In this document: positions 44,096-53,879 of the stretch, piece by piece
How the letters are laid out: each line of letters begins with the position of its first letter
Numbering within the stretch: position 1 is the first letter of the stretch
Assembly: GCA_947631955.1 (NCBI GenBank)
Contig: CANRNJ010000002.1
Span: 1-64,000 of the forward strand
From: an uncultured Lachnospiraceae bacterium
Lineage (GTDB): Bacteria > Bacillota > Clostridia > Lachnospirales > Lachnospiraceae
DNA length: 64,000 nucleotides
Direction of reading: 5' to 3'
Position numbers and translations under genes: made by a program
Notes under the pieces: generated by a model
Databases searched by the model: none
What the model was told of the DNA's origin: nothing
What the model saw: only the letters and a program-made list of their open reading frames with translations

Positions 44096-45697
44096 TCACA
44101 GAGCGTCGATCACACCCTGCACGCCCCTCTCCTCATAGATCTTTTTATAATATACCACTTCATTCCGGATCAGTTCATCGATCATGCGCATACCCAAAAG
44201 TTCCACCGGCGCTTTATCGTCCGTCATAATGCAGCCGCCCGCCTCGTATGCGGCCAGATTTTCGGAAACCCTCTCCATCATCGCATACAGACCATCGTCT
44301 GTGATCCTCTCTCTGTTCTGTTCAAAATCGGCGATCATTTCCGGATCGTCGGAAGCAAACAGTTCCCTGTTGGTGGAACCCTGCACATCCACTGTATAGA
44401 CTTGGCCGAACACGCTCCCGATAGTGTCGGCGAGATATTGATTGATGCTGCCCTCGCTGCTGCCGCGCATATTCATGTTGACGACCATCACGCCGCCCTC
44501 ATTCAAATGTTCTTTGACAAGGGTAAAAAATTCCACCGAAGACATCTGAAAAGGTATGGTGATATCCTGATAGGCATCCACCATGATCACGTCGTATTTC
44601 CCGTCGATGGCGTTCAGATAAGCCCGCCCGTCATAGGTAGTCACTTTGACATCCTCCGGCAGTTCAAAATATTTCCGCGCAAGAGCGGTGATCCTGTCGT
44701 CGATCTCCACACCCTCGATCTCCATGCCGCCGTAATAATTGCGGCATTGATGCGCGTATGTTCCGGTTCCCATTCCCAAGATAAGAGTGCTGCAGTCACC
44801 CGGCCTCTCTTTTGGGGTCATAAGGGGCGCAGCCATGGCATAATCATAATACATTCCGGTCAGCCCGTCTTCTTTCATCAGCATGGACTGCACGCCGAAC
44901 AAGACGTTGGTAGATAATATGACGCTCGTGTCGTTTTCTTTGACCTGAAGGTAATTATAAACAGACTCTCCTTCATAGGTCAGATCCGGTTCCCAGAAAG
45001 CAAAACTGTCCGATCTGCCGAATATACAGCACAGAACAAAAAGCGCCGCCGCCGTGACGCTCTTGGCTCTCCCTCTTCTGCCGCTGATAAAATACGCCAA
45101 GGACAGGATCAGCAGGATCGCCGCAAAGATCAGGAACGTGACGGAGGTCCCCACCATGGGTATGGACACAAAAGTCGGCACAAACGTACCGATGATGCTG
45201 CCTATGGTATTAAAGGCGCCCAGTGTCCCCACAATCCTGCCGCTGTCGTCAAGACTGTCCACGGAGTATTTGGCCAAAGACGGCGTCACGGTCCCCAGAA
45301 GAAAGAGCGGGAACACAAAAATGACCATGCAGGCTGCAAAAGCCGCCCATATCAGAAAATTGGTGCTGACGGTAAAAATCAACAGGGCGGATATCCCCAA
45401 GACGATATATTTTCCAAGCACCGGGATCGCCGCGATCCAGACTGCCGCGATCAGTATCCTTCCGTACAGCCTGTCCGGATCCGGATTCTTATCCGCGCTC
45501 CTTCCGCCGTATATGTTGCCGAGAGCCATCGCGATCATGATCGTTCCTATGATGATCGTCCAGACGATCTGCGAGGAACTAAAGTAAGGCGCCAGAAGCC
45601 TGCTGGCGCCCAGTTCTACTGCCATAACGGACATTCCTGCAAAAAACTCCGTCAGGTACAGGTACATTTTATTTTTTAATATCGGCGTTCTGTTCAT
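44096..45697 (-). CDS. Membrane-fused spermidine-synthase-like protein
   Basis: 533 aa. The N-terminal half has about seven to eight transmembrane helices (LYLTEFFAGMSVMAVELGAS and on to about residue 215). The cytoplasmic C-terminal half has a Rossmann methyltransferase fold of the spermidine-synthase type: TLILGMGTGTYAHQ for SAM-like binding, GVEIDDRITALARKYF, and YDVIMVDAY. This fusion is common in bacteria but its reaction is not established. It lacks clear polyamine gatekeeper residues that I can verify, so I do not assign speE. No adjacent polyamine genes. Confidence 0.75.
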   Translation of the reverse strand: MNRTPILKNKMYLYLTEFFAGMSVMAVELGASRLLAPYFSSSQIVWTIIIGTIMIAMALGNIYGGRSADKNPDPDRLYGRILIAAVWIAAIPVLGKYIVLGISALLIFTVSTNFLIWAAFAACMVIFVFPLFLLGTVTPSLAKYSVDSLDDSGRIVGTLGAFNTIGSIIGTFVPTFVSIPMVGTSVTFLIFAAILLILSLAYFISGRRGRAKSVTAAALFVLCCIFGRSDSFAFWEPDLTYEGESVYNYLQVKENDTSVILSTNVLFGVQSMLMKEDGLTGMYYDYAMAAPLMTPKERPGDCSTLILGMGTGTYAHQCRNYYGGMEIEGVEIDDRITALARKYFELPEDVKVTTYDGRAYLNAIDGKYDVIMVDAYQDITIPFQMSSVEFFTLVKEHLNEGGVMVVNMNMRGSSEGSINQYLADTIGSVFGQVYTVDVQGSTNRELFASDDPEMIADFEQNRERITDDGLYAMMERVSENLAAYEAGGCIMTDDKAPVELLGMRMIDELIRNEVVYYKKIYEERGVQGVIDAL

Positions 45698-45874
45698 CTT
45701 CCATTCCTCTTCATGTTCTTCCTTTTCGCCGCCCGTGAAAGCGGTTTTCCAACTATCCTATAGTATATATAATATCCCGGCGTTTTACAATCTGTAATAT
45801 TTCACCGCCGTCCGGCATGGCAGAACAGAACGCGGCGCAGGCGCTTTTCTGCCGTCTGCAGGTGCTTTTGCCGG

Positions 45875-47431
45875 TTACAGACTTCCCTTTACCACCAGTA
45901 TCTTATCTCCTGCACTGATCTCCTCGGAAGTCAGTTCGTTCACTTCTTTCAACTGCGCGATCGGCACATAATAGCGCTTGCCGATATCCCACAGGGTATC
46001 TCCCGGTCCGGCAATGCAGATAACCATCCCCGGCAGTTCGCTGAGTTTGTTGATATCCAGCTGTTCCACTTTGATATCCGTGATCAGATTGCTTTTCTGT
46101 ACGGCAAAAACAACCGCTTTAAACTGCAGGGCCGCTTTTATATCCAATTCATCGTTATCCAGCATCGTCACCGTCAGCTGCTCGATACTGTAATGCAGCC
46201 GGAATATACTGGTCGGCATGACATTATCCGCTTCTATCACATACTGGAACGGGATCCTGTTTTTCGTTGAGTAAATGGACTTTGAACCGCTGCCGCACAG
46301 ATACAGTGTGGTCACCTGAAGCGATCCGGTAATGGCGATCCCGTTCTCCACTATGCTCTGCTCGTCGATCTGTATGTCGCCCTCGGAATGGATCAGCTGA
46401 TACATCGGCATTTCCGCATTTTGTATCTTAGCATGTTCTGCGATCTTGCACTTGCCGCCGCCGTTCAAAAGCAGGCTCTTAAGCTGCACTTCCGTGGTCA
46501 GCGCCTCGATTTCCTTGTCTACGCCGTAAATGTCGGAAAGCACTTCCAGATTTTCTTCTTCATACAGATGAATATCCAGATCCAGAACCGGTTCAACGCA
46601 GAAGACCCTTTCTTCTCCGTCGAAATCCTGCCGCACCTCCACATTGCACTGTCCCAGATCATAACTGATATCCGGGATCATATTCTCCCGGCAGCCATGA
46701 CATTCGATGATGCCGCTGAAAGGCACGGTATTCTCATACCAGAGCGTCCTGTCGTTGTCCCCTTCGCCCTCATACAGGAAAAAAGCTTTCATCTCGCCCT
46801 GCACCGAGATCTTTTCCTCCAGAGCCTTAAACTCTACATGGTCAAAGGTAATGTGATGCCATATGGTCTGGAAGACGTTAGGCAGATTGCCCGACAGTTC
46901 CATCTCCTCTTTCAGGCGGAAAATGTCTTTTTTCTGCAACACGAGCTGCACCACCGGAAATACCCGTTTGCGGTACTCTACCGGCTCATCATGATAGATG
47001 TCCACCGCTGCATCCTGCTCCATATGTTCTTCCATTTCCAGATCGATCGACACAACCGCCTGCACGCTGAGCTTTCTGGAATTGATCAGCCCTACTGTCA
47101 GATCTTCGATCGCAGAGTCGGCCAGTATGGTATCCCCGTTGTTCACGCCGTCCATGTTGACTTTCTCCTCAAAAGGAATGACCGTTTCCATACTGGCGCA
47201 GGACGCCTCCATATCCGTCAGGTACAATATGGATACGATCAGTCTTCCTCTCAGATTGACCGTATTTTCGCCTGCGCGTATCTCCTCCATGATGATCTCA
47301 CCCTTGCTGTTCAGCAGGTGGCTGGCGTCCGGTTTGTTATCTGAAATATTGACGTCTTCTTCCAATACCGTCTGTGTACCGGCTCTGCCGCTGATCCGGT
47401 CCATATGTATCTTCTTTTTTACGAGTTCCAC
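45875..47431 (-). CDS. sipL: SipL-like spore morphogenesis protein (DUF3794 repeats plus LysM)
   Basis: 518 aa. Three or so DUF3794-type beta domains (for example LRGRLIVSILYLTDMEASCA and TGSLQVTTLYLCG) precede a C-terminal LysM domain, GPGDTLWDIGKRYYVPIAQL. In Clostridioides difficile SipL, of nearly the same length and domain order, binds the coat morphogenetic ATPase SpoIVA through LysM. The start is GTG at 47431, with GGAGG 9 nt upstream. It should be made in the mother cell. Paralogous DUF3794-LysM proteins exist, so the symbol is tentative. Confidence 0.75.
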   Translation of the reverse strand: MELVKKKIHMDRISGRAGTQTVLEEDVNISDNKPDASHLLNSKGEIIMEEIRAGENTVNLRGRLIVSILYLTDMEASCASMETVIPFEEKVNMDGVNNGDTILADSAIEDLTVGLINSRKLSVQAVVSIDLEMEEHMEQDAAVDIYHDEPVEYRKRVFPVVQLVLQKKDIFRLKEEMELSGNLPNVFQTIWHHITFDHVEFKALEEKISVQGEMKAFFLYEGEGDNDRTLWYENTVPFSGIIECHGCRENMIPDISYDLGQCNVEVRQDFDGEERVFCVEPVLDLDIHLYEEENLEVLSDIYGVDKEIEALTTEVQLKSLLLNGGGKCKIAEHAKIQNAEMPMYQLIHSEGDIQIDEQSIVENGIAITGSLQVTTLYLCGSGSKSIYSTKNRIPFQYVIEADNVMPTSIFRLHYSIEQLTVTMLDNDELDIKAALQFKAVVFAVQKSNLITDIKVEQLDINKLSELPGMVICIAGPGDTLWDIGKRYYVPIAQLKEVNELTSEEISAGDKILVVKGSL

Positions 47432-47550
47432 AAAATAAAACCTCCATGCGTATACTTGGTATAAGTATATGCCGCATGAAGGCTGTATATGATCCGTATT
47501 TTTGGAACTGCCGCCGGGTCCGTTCCTTCCGGCGCGGACCGCCTCTCCCT

Positions 47551-48456
47551 TTATTCGCTGACCGCGCCGATCAGGTCCGTCACATTCTCAACGCCGAAGC
47601 GCTTCATATAGGCTTCTATGCCTTCTACGACCTCCACCGTCGTATACGGATCAACAAAATTCATCGCGCCGACCGCCACGGCGCTTGCACCGGCAAGCAG
47701 AAATTCTATGGCGTCCTCCGCATCTGCGATGCCGCCCATTCCGATAACGGGGATCTTTACCGCGTGCGACGCCTGATAAACCATGCGCACCGCCACCGGT
47801 TTGACCGCAGGCCCGGACAGCCCGCCCGTCTTATTGGCAAGGGCAAATCTGCGCTTGTAGATATCGATCTTCATACCCGTGATCGTATTGATCATCGACA
47901 GCGCATCCGCTCCTGCCGCTTCCGCCGCTTTGGCCATCTCCGTGATATCGGTCACGTTTGGGCTGAGTTTCATGATGATCGGCTGTTTTGCCTTATTCTT
48001 AATGCGCGAAGTAATGTCGTACAGGCAGTCGGCTTTCTGGCCGAAAGCGATCGCGCCCTCTTTAACGTTCGGGCAGGATACGTTGATCTCCAGCATATCG
48101 ACCGGCTCGTCCGAGAGTCTTTCCACCACTTCCAGATAATCCTCTGCCGTCCTGCCGCACACATTGACGATGATCTTCGTATCGTACTGCTTAAGAAAAG
48201 GGATATCTCTCTCGATAAAGACATCGATCCCCGGATTCTGCAGACCTATGGCGTTGAGCATGCCGCCGTACGTTTCCGCCACACGCGGAGTCGGATTGCC
48301 GGGCCACGGCACATTCGCGACCCCCTTTGTCACAACCGCTCCCAAACGGTTTAAGTCCACGAAATCACAATATTCCATACCGGAACCAAAAGTTCCCGAA
48401 GCCGTCATAACGGGATTTTTCAATGTCACTCCTGCAATCGTCACTTCCGTATTCAT
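47551..48456 (-). CDS. pyrD: Dihydroorotate dehydrogenase B, catalytic subunit
   Basis: 301 aa. Class 1B enzyme oxidising dihydroorotate to orotate with FMN. Seen: KNPVMTASGTFGSG (FMN loop), MLEINVSCPNVKEGAIAFG with the catalytic Cys in the active-site loop, and IPVIGMGGIADAEDA. Its ATG shares one base with the pyrK stop codon, so the two subunits are translationally coupled and form the PyrD2-PyrK2 heterotetramer that uses NAD. Confidence 0.96.
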   Translation of the reverse strand: MNTEVTIAGVTLKNPVMTASGTFGSGMEYCDFVDLNRLGAVVTKGVANVPWPGNPTPRVAETYGGMLNAIGLQNPGIDVFIERDIPFLKQYDTKIIVNVCGRTAEDYLEVVERLSDEPVDMLEINVSCPNVKEGAIAFGQKADCLYDITSRIKNKAKQPIIMKLSPNVTDITEMAKAAEAAGADALSMINTITGMKIDIYKRRFALANKTGGLSGPAVKPVAVRMVYQASHAVKIPVIGMGGIADAEDAIEFLLAGASAVAVGAMNFVDPYTTVEVVEGIEAYMKRFGVENVTDLIGAVSE

Positions 48457-49244
48457 CAGATATCCACCTCTCTTGCGTCAAACACCGGTCCGTCGGTACA
48501 GATACGCGCATTGTGCACATGCGAATGTGCATCCACGTCCCGCGTCCTGCACACGCATCCCAGACAGGCGCCTACGCCGCACGCCATCCGCTCTTCTAAG
48601 GAAATATACGCTTCTATGTCATGCTGCTCCGCATACTGCTTGACTGCACGAAGCATCGGCATCGGTCCGCACGCCATGATAACGTCCGCGCGCAGCCCGC
48701 TGACCCGCAGCACATCCATCACATTGCCCTGTACCCCTGCGCTTCCGTCCTCCGTAGCGATATATACTTTTCCGTACCGCGCCAGATCTTTCTTAAGAAA
48801 AAGTTCCTGATCCCGGTATCCCAGTACGATATGCTTCTCCGCATCCAGTTCCTTGGCAAGCTGCAGCATAGGCGGTATGCCGATACCTCCGCCCATAAGG
48901 AGGACTTTTCTGCCCGACGCGCGCTCTATGGGAAATCCGCTCCCAAGTACGCCCAGCACATCCACCGGATCGCCGCTTTCGTAGGATGCGAACTCCGCCG
49001 TTCCTTTTCCTGCGATACGATACACCAGCCGCAGTCTTCCCCCGCTCTTATCCGCCTCGCATATACTGATCGGTCTGGGAAGCAGGGTAGACGCATTGTT
49101 CGGGTACAAGGCGACAAACTGTCCCGCGTGCGCGTCCCGCGCAAGCTCCGTTTCCAGCCACATGTCATAGATCTGACCGGCGATCTGCTCCTGCGATATG
49201 ACCACCGCTTTTTCCTTTTTTTTGAAAACCTTCTGACCGTCCAT
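48456..49244 (-). CDS. pyrK: Dihydroorotate dehydrogenase B, electron transfer subunit
   Basis: 262 aa. Ferredoxin-reductase-like: FAD-binding segment LLPRPISICEAD, NAD-binding loop LLMGGGIGIPPML, and a C-terminal [2Fe-2S] site with the Cys pattern MACGVGACLGCVC plus a further Cys in ARICTDGPVF. Passes electrons from PyrD to NAD. Middle gene of pyrC-pyrK-pyrD. Confidence 0.96.
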   Translation of the reverse strand: MDGQKVFKKKEKAVVISQEQIAGQIYDMWLETELARDAHAGQFVALYPNNASTLLPRPISICEADKSGGRLRLVYRIAGKGTAEFASYESGDPVDVLGVLGSGFPIERASGRKVLLMGGGIGIPPMLQLAKELDAEKHIVLGYRDQELFLKKDLARYGKVYIATEDGSAGVQGNVMDVLRVSGLRADVIMACGPMPMLRAVKQYAEQHDIEAYISLEERMACGVGACLGCVCRTRDVDAHSHVHNARICTDGPVFDAREVDI

Positions 49245-49351
49245 TCTTACCGTTCCTGCTCCTTCCGCAGATCTTTCGTCTGCATGTTTCCTCCGTCATA
49301 AATGCCGGACGCGTTTCCCTGCATAACCGCTTATCACATCCGCCGGACCGT

Positions 49352-50674
49352 TCAGCAGTCAGCCGACAGACGTCCGTCATACACGATCCGGCCGCCGCAG
49401 ATCGTATGACTGATCACGCCGGACATTCTCTGTCCTGTGAACGGCGAATTGGAAGATCTGGATACAAAGTTTCCCGCCGTCCACTCTCTGCCGGGATCGA
49501 ACACTACCAGATCGGCAGGGCCGCCCTCCGCTATATAACCGGCGTCCAGATGATACAATCTGGCAGGCGCCGCGCTCATTTTGTACAGCAGTTCTTTCAT
49601 CGTCAGATATCCCTTGTCCACCAATTCTCGTATGCCAAGGGACAGGGATGTTTCCAGTCCGATGATGCCGCTGGGAGCCTCCGTCAATGGCTTGGATTTC
49701 TCCTCCGCGGTGTGGGGCGCATGATCGGTGGCAATCATATCGATCGTGCCGTCCTTCAATCCTTCGATCACGGCAAGCCGGTCCGCTTCTTCACGCAGAG
49801 GCGGATTCATCTTGGCCAAAGTACCGTATCGGATAACGGCGTCTTCCGTCAGCGTAAAATGATGCGGCGCTGCCTCCGCAAAGATATGGCTGCTTTTCTT
49901 CTTGGCCTGCCGCACCAGTTCCACGGCTTCCTTCGTGCTGATATGCTGAATGGACAGGTCGGCTTCCTCCTCCACGGCGATCTTCAGATCCCGCTCCACC
50001 ATGGAGATCTCCGCTTCTCTCGGCGACCCGCCTATCCCGTAATAAGCCGAAGCCTTTCCCGCATGGATACCGTTGTTTTGTATAAACGCCGGGTCTTCTT
50101 CATGCAGACTGACGGGCCTGCCGCACGCCGCAGCACGCCGCAGCGCTTTCCGGAGAAGATCCGCGTCCGTCAGCGGGATCCCGTCGTCCGTAAATCCCAC
50201 GGCGCCCATCCCGCTCAGCGTTTCCATATCAGTAAGCTGCTTTCCTTGGAGCCCTGTCGTGACACTGGCGCAGGTATACACATGAACAGCCGTTTCTTTT
50301 CCTTTGTCGATCACATAACGCAGGGTATCAGGATTATCCACCGCCGGTTTGGTGTTGGCCATCAGCACCACTGAGGTAAAACCTCCTCTGGCTGCGGCCC
50401 TTGCTCCCGTATGGATATCTTCCTTATGGGTAAAGCCGGGATCCCGGAAATGTACATGCACATCCACCAGTCCCGGCGCAACGATCTGTCCGTGCAAGTC
50501 TATTTCTTCCACAGACGCGTCTGCCGCCGCACCGGGATCGGCTTCCCTCTGCTGCTTTGCGGCATATCCGCCTTGGGGCATGATGCGCGCTATTTTTCCG
50601 TCTTTTATGAGAATATCTCTGTATCCTTCCGTCCCCGACAGCGGGTCGATCATATATCCGTTTCTCAGTAACAT
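49352..50674 (-). CDS. pyrC: Dihydroorotase
   Basis: 440 aa. Third step of pyrimidine synthesis. Metal site DVHVHFRDPGFTHKED (about residues 60-75), carboxylated or bridging region, SLHEEDPAFI, and the catalytic Asp in MIATDHAPHTAEEK. Class I type, like the Bacillus enzyme. ATG 50674 follows GGACGGG; the frame continues 14 codons upstream through a tandem repeat that is not expected to be translated. First gene of the pyr cluster; pyrB, pyrE and pyrF are not in the window. Confidence 0.95.
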   Translation of the reverse strand: MLLRNGYMIDPLSGTEGYRDILIKDGKIARIMPQGGYAAKQQREADPGAAADASVEEIDLHGQIVAPGLVDVHVHFRDPGFTHKEDIHTGARAAARGGFTSVVLMANTKPAVDNPDTLRYVIDKGKETAVHVYTCASVTTGLQGKQLTDMETLSGMGAVGFTDDGIPLTDADLLRKALRRAAACGRPVSLHEEDPAFIQNNGIHAGKASAYYGIGGSPREAEISMVERDLKIAVEEEADLSIQHISTKEAVELVRQAKKKSSHIFAEAAPHHFTLTEDAVIRYGTLAKMNPPLREEADRLAVIEGLKDGTIDMIATDHAPHTAEEKSKPLTEAPSGIIGLETSLSLGIRELVDKGYLTMKELLYKMSAAPARLYHLDAGYIAEGGPADLVVFDPGREWTAGNFVSRSSNSPFTGQRMSGVISHTICGGRIVYDGRLSADC

Positions 50675-50702
50675 ATTTTCCCGTCCTATAGACTGTGTCC
50701 AC

Positions 50703-50786
50703 GTTTGATGATCCAACAGACTGTATCCGTGTTGATCGTCTTATGTTTGATGATCCAACAGACCATATCCATGTTTGATCGTCATG
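50703..50786. repeat. 42-bp tandem repeat, two copies, upstream of pyrC
   Basis: GTTTGATGATCCAACAGAC begins at 50703 and recurs at 50745. The rest of the unit is similar but diverged (TATCCGTGTTGATCGTC versus TATCCATGTTTGATCGTC), and a partial third unit precedes the first. It lies in the pyrC leader; no PyrR-type anti-antiterminator was recognised. Confidence 0.8.
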
Positions 50787-50864
50787 TACATATTATCATA
50801 AATACGGCCGTACGCCAATTTTTTATTTTTGCAGAGCGGACGAAAAATTTTTGCAGAACGGACG

Positions 50865-50895
50865 AAAAAAAGGGATCGGCTTCCCGGCCGGTCCC
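50865..50895 (-). terminator. Terminator of the PrcB-like lipoprotein gene
   Basis: On the minus strand, GGGACCGGC pairs with GCCGATCCC (one mismatch), followed by T7. A 20-bp AT-rich direct repeat (GCAGAGCGGACGAAAAA and GCAGAACGGACGAAAAA) lies just beyond it. Confidence 0.8.
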
Positions 50896-50914
50896 TGCAC
50901 AGAGCCGCGCGCCC

Positions 50915-51343
50915 TTAATCAAACACTACCGGCTTATCGATAAATTCCGTTTTGATGACTATGTACGGATAACTCGCCACAGGATTGCTTTTTTCTTCGG
51001 GCGACGGACCGATCAGGTTCGTGTCCACATAGATCGCGTTGGATGTTTCATACAGATCGTTTATGGCGATGCTGTATCCTCCTGTCTGCTGGGTTCCGTA
51101 CCCGACGCAGATATAGAGGAATCCCTGATCTTCAAATGTTATCTTAAAGGCGCTTTCCTTTTTCTGTCCGATCGTATCAAGCAGTTCCGCCGGAAGTTTG
51201 TCTTCCGGTATGACTGTGCACTCCAGATCTTTTATCTTTTTCATCGTATCCTGTTTCTGCCCGCACGCGAACACGGCAGCGCACATCAGACACACCAAAC
51301 AGATACTTACGATCCTCATCCGATACTCATGCAGTCTGTTCAT
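50915..51343 (-). CDS. Lipoprotein with PrcB-like C-terminal domain
   Basis: 142 aa. The signal peptide has lipobox VFAC (Cys at about residue 27). The extracellular domain ends with GYGTQQTGGYSIAINDLYET and then a P-rich segment and ASYPYIVIKTE, the pattern of the PrcB C-terminal family, known from a component of a spirochaete protease complex. Function here is unknown. ATG 51343 follows GGAG at 10 nt; the frame reads six codons further upstream. Monocistronic. Confidence 0.7.
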   Translation of the reverse strand: MNRLHEYRMRIVSICLVCLMCAAVFACGQKQDTMKKIKDLECTVIPEDKLPAELLDTIGQKKESAFKITFEDQGFLYICVGYGTQQTGGYSIAINDLYETSNAIYVDTNLIGPSPEEKSNPVASYPYIVIKTEFIDKPVVFD

Positions 51344-51520
51344 ACGTTTATCACTCCGCAATAAATCTCTTATTACTTAATTTATTATGAAAAAGTGCAG
51401 TCTATTCCTATTGATTATTGCGGCGGTAAACTATATACTAAAAAGGTATCTTGGATAGTCTTCACACATCTGCGTGTCCGCAGGACGCGCAGAACAGCAA
51501 AGCATCAGAAAGGTTAAAAT

Positions 51521-52255
51521 ATGATTCGTGTTACTTTGGTTGCAATATTTGTAGGGATTTTTTTGATCGTCAGTCTTCCGATCCAGTTTGTGGAATTTCT
51601 CATTGGAAAATTCAACCCCGGCGTCAAGGACCGCAGTTCTCTGGCGATCGTCAACTGGGCGTTCCGCGTCGTCCTGTTTCTGTCCGGCGTTTCCGTAACC
51701 GTACTGGGGGAGGAAAACGTCCCCAAGGATGAAGCGGTATTGTATATCGGAAACCACAGAAGTTATTTTGATATCATCATGACCTATGTGCGCGTTCCAA
51801 GGCCGACCGGCTATATGGCAAAAGTGGGGATGCTGCACGTTCCGTCCCTCAGCACATGGATGAAGTACCTGCACTGTATCTTCCTTGACCGAAGCGACAT
51901 CAAATCCGGCCTGCAGTCGATCCTTGACGCTGTCGAACAGGTGCGGTCCGGCGTTTCCATCTGCATCTTTCCGGAGGGAACGCGCAACAGGACCAGTGAA
52001 CCGCTCCTTGATTTTCACGACGGCTGCTTTAAGATCGCAGAGAAGACCGGCTGTCCCATCGTTCCCATGAGCATCAACAACGCCGCCGAGATCTGGGAAA
52101 ACCACCTGCCGAAGATCAAAAAGACCCATGTGGTCATTGAATATGCCAAACCGATCTATGTAAAAAATATGGATAAAGAACAGAGGCGCAGTTTAAACTC
52201 CATGGTAAAAGGAATCATTGAAACGAATTATCTCAAAAATCAGGAACTGGTGTAA
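51521..52255 (+). CDS. plsC: 1-acyl-sn-glycerol-3-phosphate acyltransferase
   Basis: 244 aa. N-terminal membrane helix (TLVAIFVGIFLIVSLPIQFV), catalytic H-x4-D as GNHRSYFDII (about residues 76-84) and the FPEGTRNR motif (about 150). Makes phosphatidic acid from lysophosphatidic acid at the membrane. GAAAGG precedes the ATG. The last 16 bp overlap the convergent GH9-like gene. Confidence 0.9.
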   Translation: MIRVTLVAIFVGIFLIVSLPIQFVEFLIGKFNPGVKDRSSLAIVNWAFRVVLFLSGVSVTVLGEENVPKDEAVLYIGNHRSYFDIIMTYVRVPRPTGYMAKVGMLHVPSLSTWMKYLHCIFLDRSDIKSGLQSILDAVEQVRSGVSICIFPEGTRNRTSEPLLDFHDGCFKIAEKTGCPIVPMSINNAAEIWENHLPKIKKTHVVIEYAKPIYVKNMDKEQRRSLNSMVKGIIETNYLKNQELV

Positions 52256-53832
52256 TTTCCTCCGATAAGGTTCAGTTCTTCCATAATGGAGCTGAGCATC
52301 AGAATCAGCTCGGAATTCCGCTCCACCTGATTCATAATGCCCTGACTCATATTGACATCCGCATAACTGCGGCTTCCCGTATCGTCCAGATAGCTGATCG
52401 ACTGGAGATTGCGTCCCAGAAGGTAGTGGAGATGGTTCTGCAGGACCGTGGCATACTCGTGGTTCGTGATGATATGGTCCACCACGGCAAGGCGCGTTAT
52501 CTCCCTGAGCAGCTGTTCACTTCCGTTCTGCTGTTCAGACGCGCTGACAAGAAACTTGGAATTCTTGGACGCATAGGATATCCTCTCACCCTCCAGCATC
52601 AGCACTTTGATCAAAGCGCCGCACAGATTCATATCTACTTTCTGCTTGGTGGAAAGGTACGTCACGCTGCCCCAGAAGACAAAATCGTTCTGCATATCCT
52701 CCACCGGATTCTGCTGGAGATAGTTTTTGACCGCACTGTGGTATCTCTGTTTCCCTGTGGCGCGGTACAGTTCCGCGGCGGCATAGAAATATTCCTCCGG
52801 CGCCACATCTTCCAGATACTGCTCGGCATAGCGGCAGGCTCTGTCCGCCGCCTGAAGGCATTTTGTCGCGAACGCTCTGTCATAATCCTGATACAGATAA
52901 CTGAATTTGGCCATGGCGGCCGCGAACTGAATGGTAGCGTCCATCGTGACCGGATCGATATAGAGCAGATAACCGAGGGTGATGCTGTCCGCGCTGCTGA
53001 CCGAGGAATAAACGGCGCCGCTTCTGGCATCCTGCATTTTGAGAAGCCAGTCGATCTCGTACTTGACCTCGTCCAACACGTCCGGGATCCCATTTCCGCT
53101 CTCCGGAATCCCTGTATTATCGTCAAATACATGTCCGAAAAGTTCATACGCCAGCAACAGATAATCGACGGTAGCGCATCCTATCGTCACGCTGCGCGTG
53201 GACGCCTCGTCCACATGCCATCCGCCCGACACATCCAGCTTGACGGAAGCGTCTTCCTTCATCTGCGCCTCTCTTGTATGACAGGCATTGTGCGCCGCGT
53301 CGCCCGCCAGTTCCGAGGACAGTGTCAGCCCGCACCGATTGTAATAATATTGCTTCAGCGCCGCATCGTACAATTCTCCGTACGGATTGTGCGCTATCCT
53401 GAACGTATAGGACTGTCCGATGACCGATGCCTCTATGTAATAAGTCCCGTAGATCCGGAACGACGTGAAATCGCCGTAACTGATATAGACTCCCGTTTCC
53501 TCGTCATAACCCTTCTGCTCGATCTTGCCGGTATATACGCTCTCCCCGCTCTCCGCGTCGATGATCGTAAAGGTCTCCGGAAGCGATTCGCCGCAGAAGA
53601 CCGCGATCTTACTGCTGTCCGCAGCGTAGCCGAGCTGATCCACCAGAATACTCGGAAGGCTCTCCGGCACTTCGTAATCAAATTCCGGAGCAAGTCCTAA
53701 TGTGGTAAACGAACTGTCGCCGTCATTCTCCGGCGGACTGTCAAAAGACAGCTCGGACGCATACGCGCACCCCGTCAGCAGAATGACCGACAACAATATG
53801 CAGATAATCGATTGACCGCGTCTTTTTCTCAT
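52240..53832 (-). CDS. GH9-like lipoprotein lacking the usual catalytic Asp motif
   Basis: 530 aa. Signal peptide with lipobox LLTGC, an Ig-like CelD_N domain (about residues 60-145, ILVDQLGYAADSSKIAVFCG) and a GH9 (alpha/alpha)6 domain. In GH9 enzymes the base sits in a G-G-W-Y-D-A-G-D motif; here the position reads GGWHVDEASTRSV, so the D-A-G-D pair is lost. The C-terminal Glu region (QVERNSELILMLSSI) is recognisable. The barrel-lining NGIPDVLDEVKYEIDWLLKM is retained. Surface-anchored; it may bind glycan without cutting it, or use other residues. Confidence 0.78.
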   Translation of the reverse strand: MRKRRGQSIICILLSVILLTGCAYASELSFDSPPENDGDSSFTTLGLAPEFDYEVPESLPSILVDQLGYAADSSKIAVFCGESLPETFTIIDAESGESVYTGKIEQKGYDEETGVYISYGDFTSFRIYGTYYIEASVIGQSYTFRIAHNPYGELYDAALKQYYYNRCGLTLSSELAGDAAHNACHTREAQMKEDASVKLDVSGGWHVDEASTRSVTIGCATVDYLLLAYELFGHVFDDNTGIPESGNGIPDVLDEVKYEIDWLLKMQDARSGAVYSSVSSADSITLGYLLYIDPVTMDATIQFAAAMAKFSYLYQDYDRAFATKCLQAADRACRYAEQYLEDVAPEEYFYAAAELYRATGKQRYHSAVKNYLQQNPVEDMQNDFVFWGSVTYLSTKQKVDMNLCGALIKVLMLEGERISYASKNSKFLVSASEQQNGSEQLLREITRLAVVDHIITNHEYATVLQNHLHYLLGRNLQSISYLDDTGSRSYADVNMSQGIMNQVERNSELILMLSSIMEELNLIGGNYTSS

Positions 53833-53879
53833 GAGATATCCGACTCTTTCCGCAAATAAAAGATCCTTACCTGATTATC

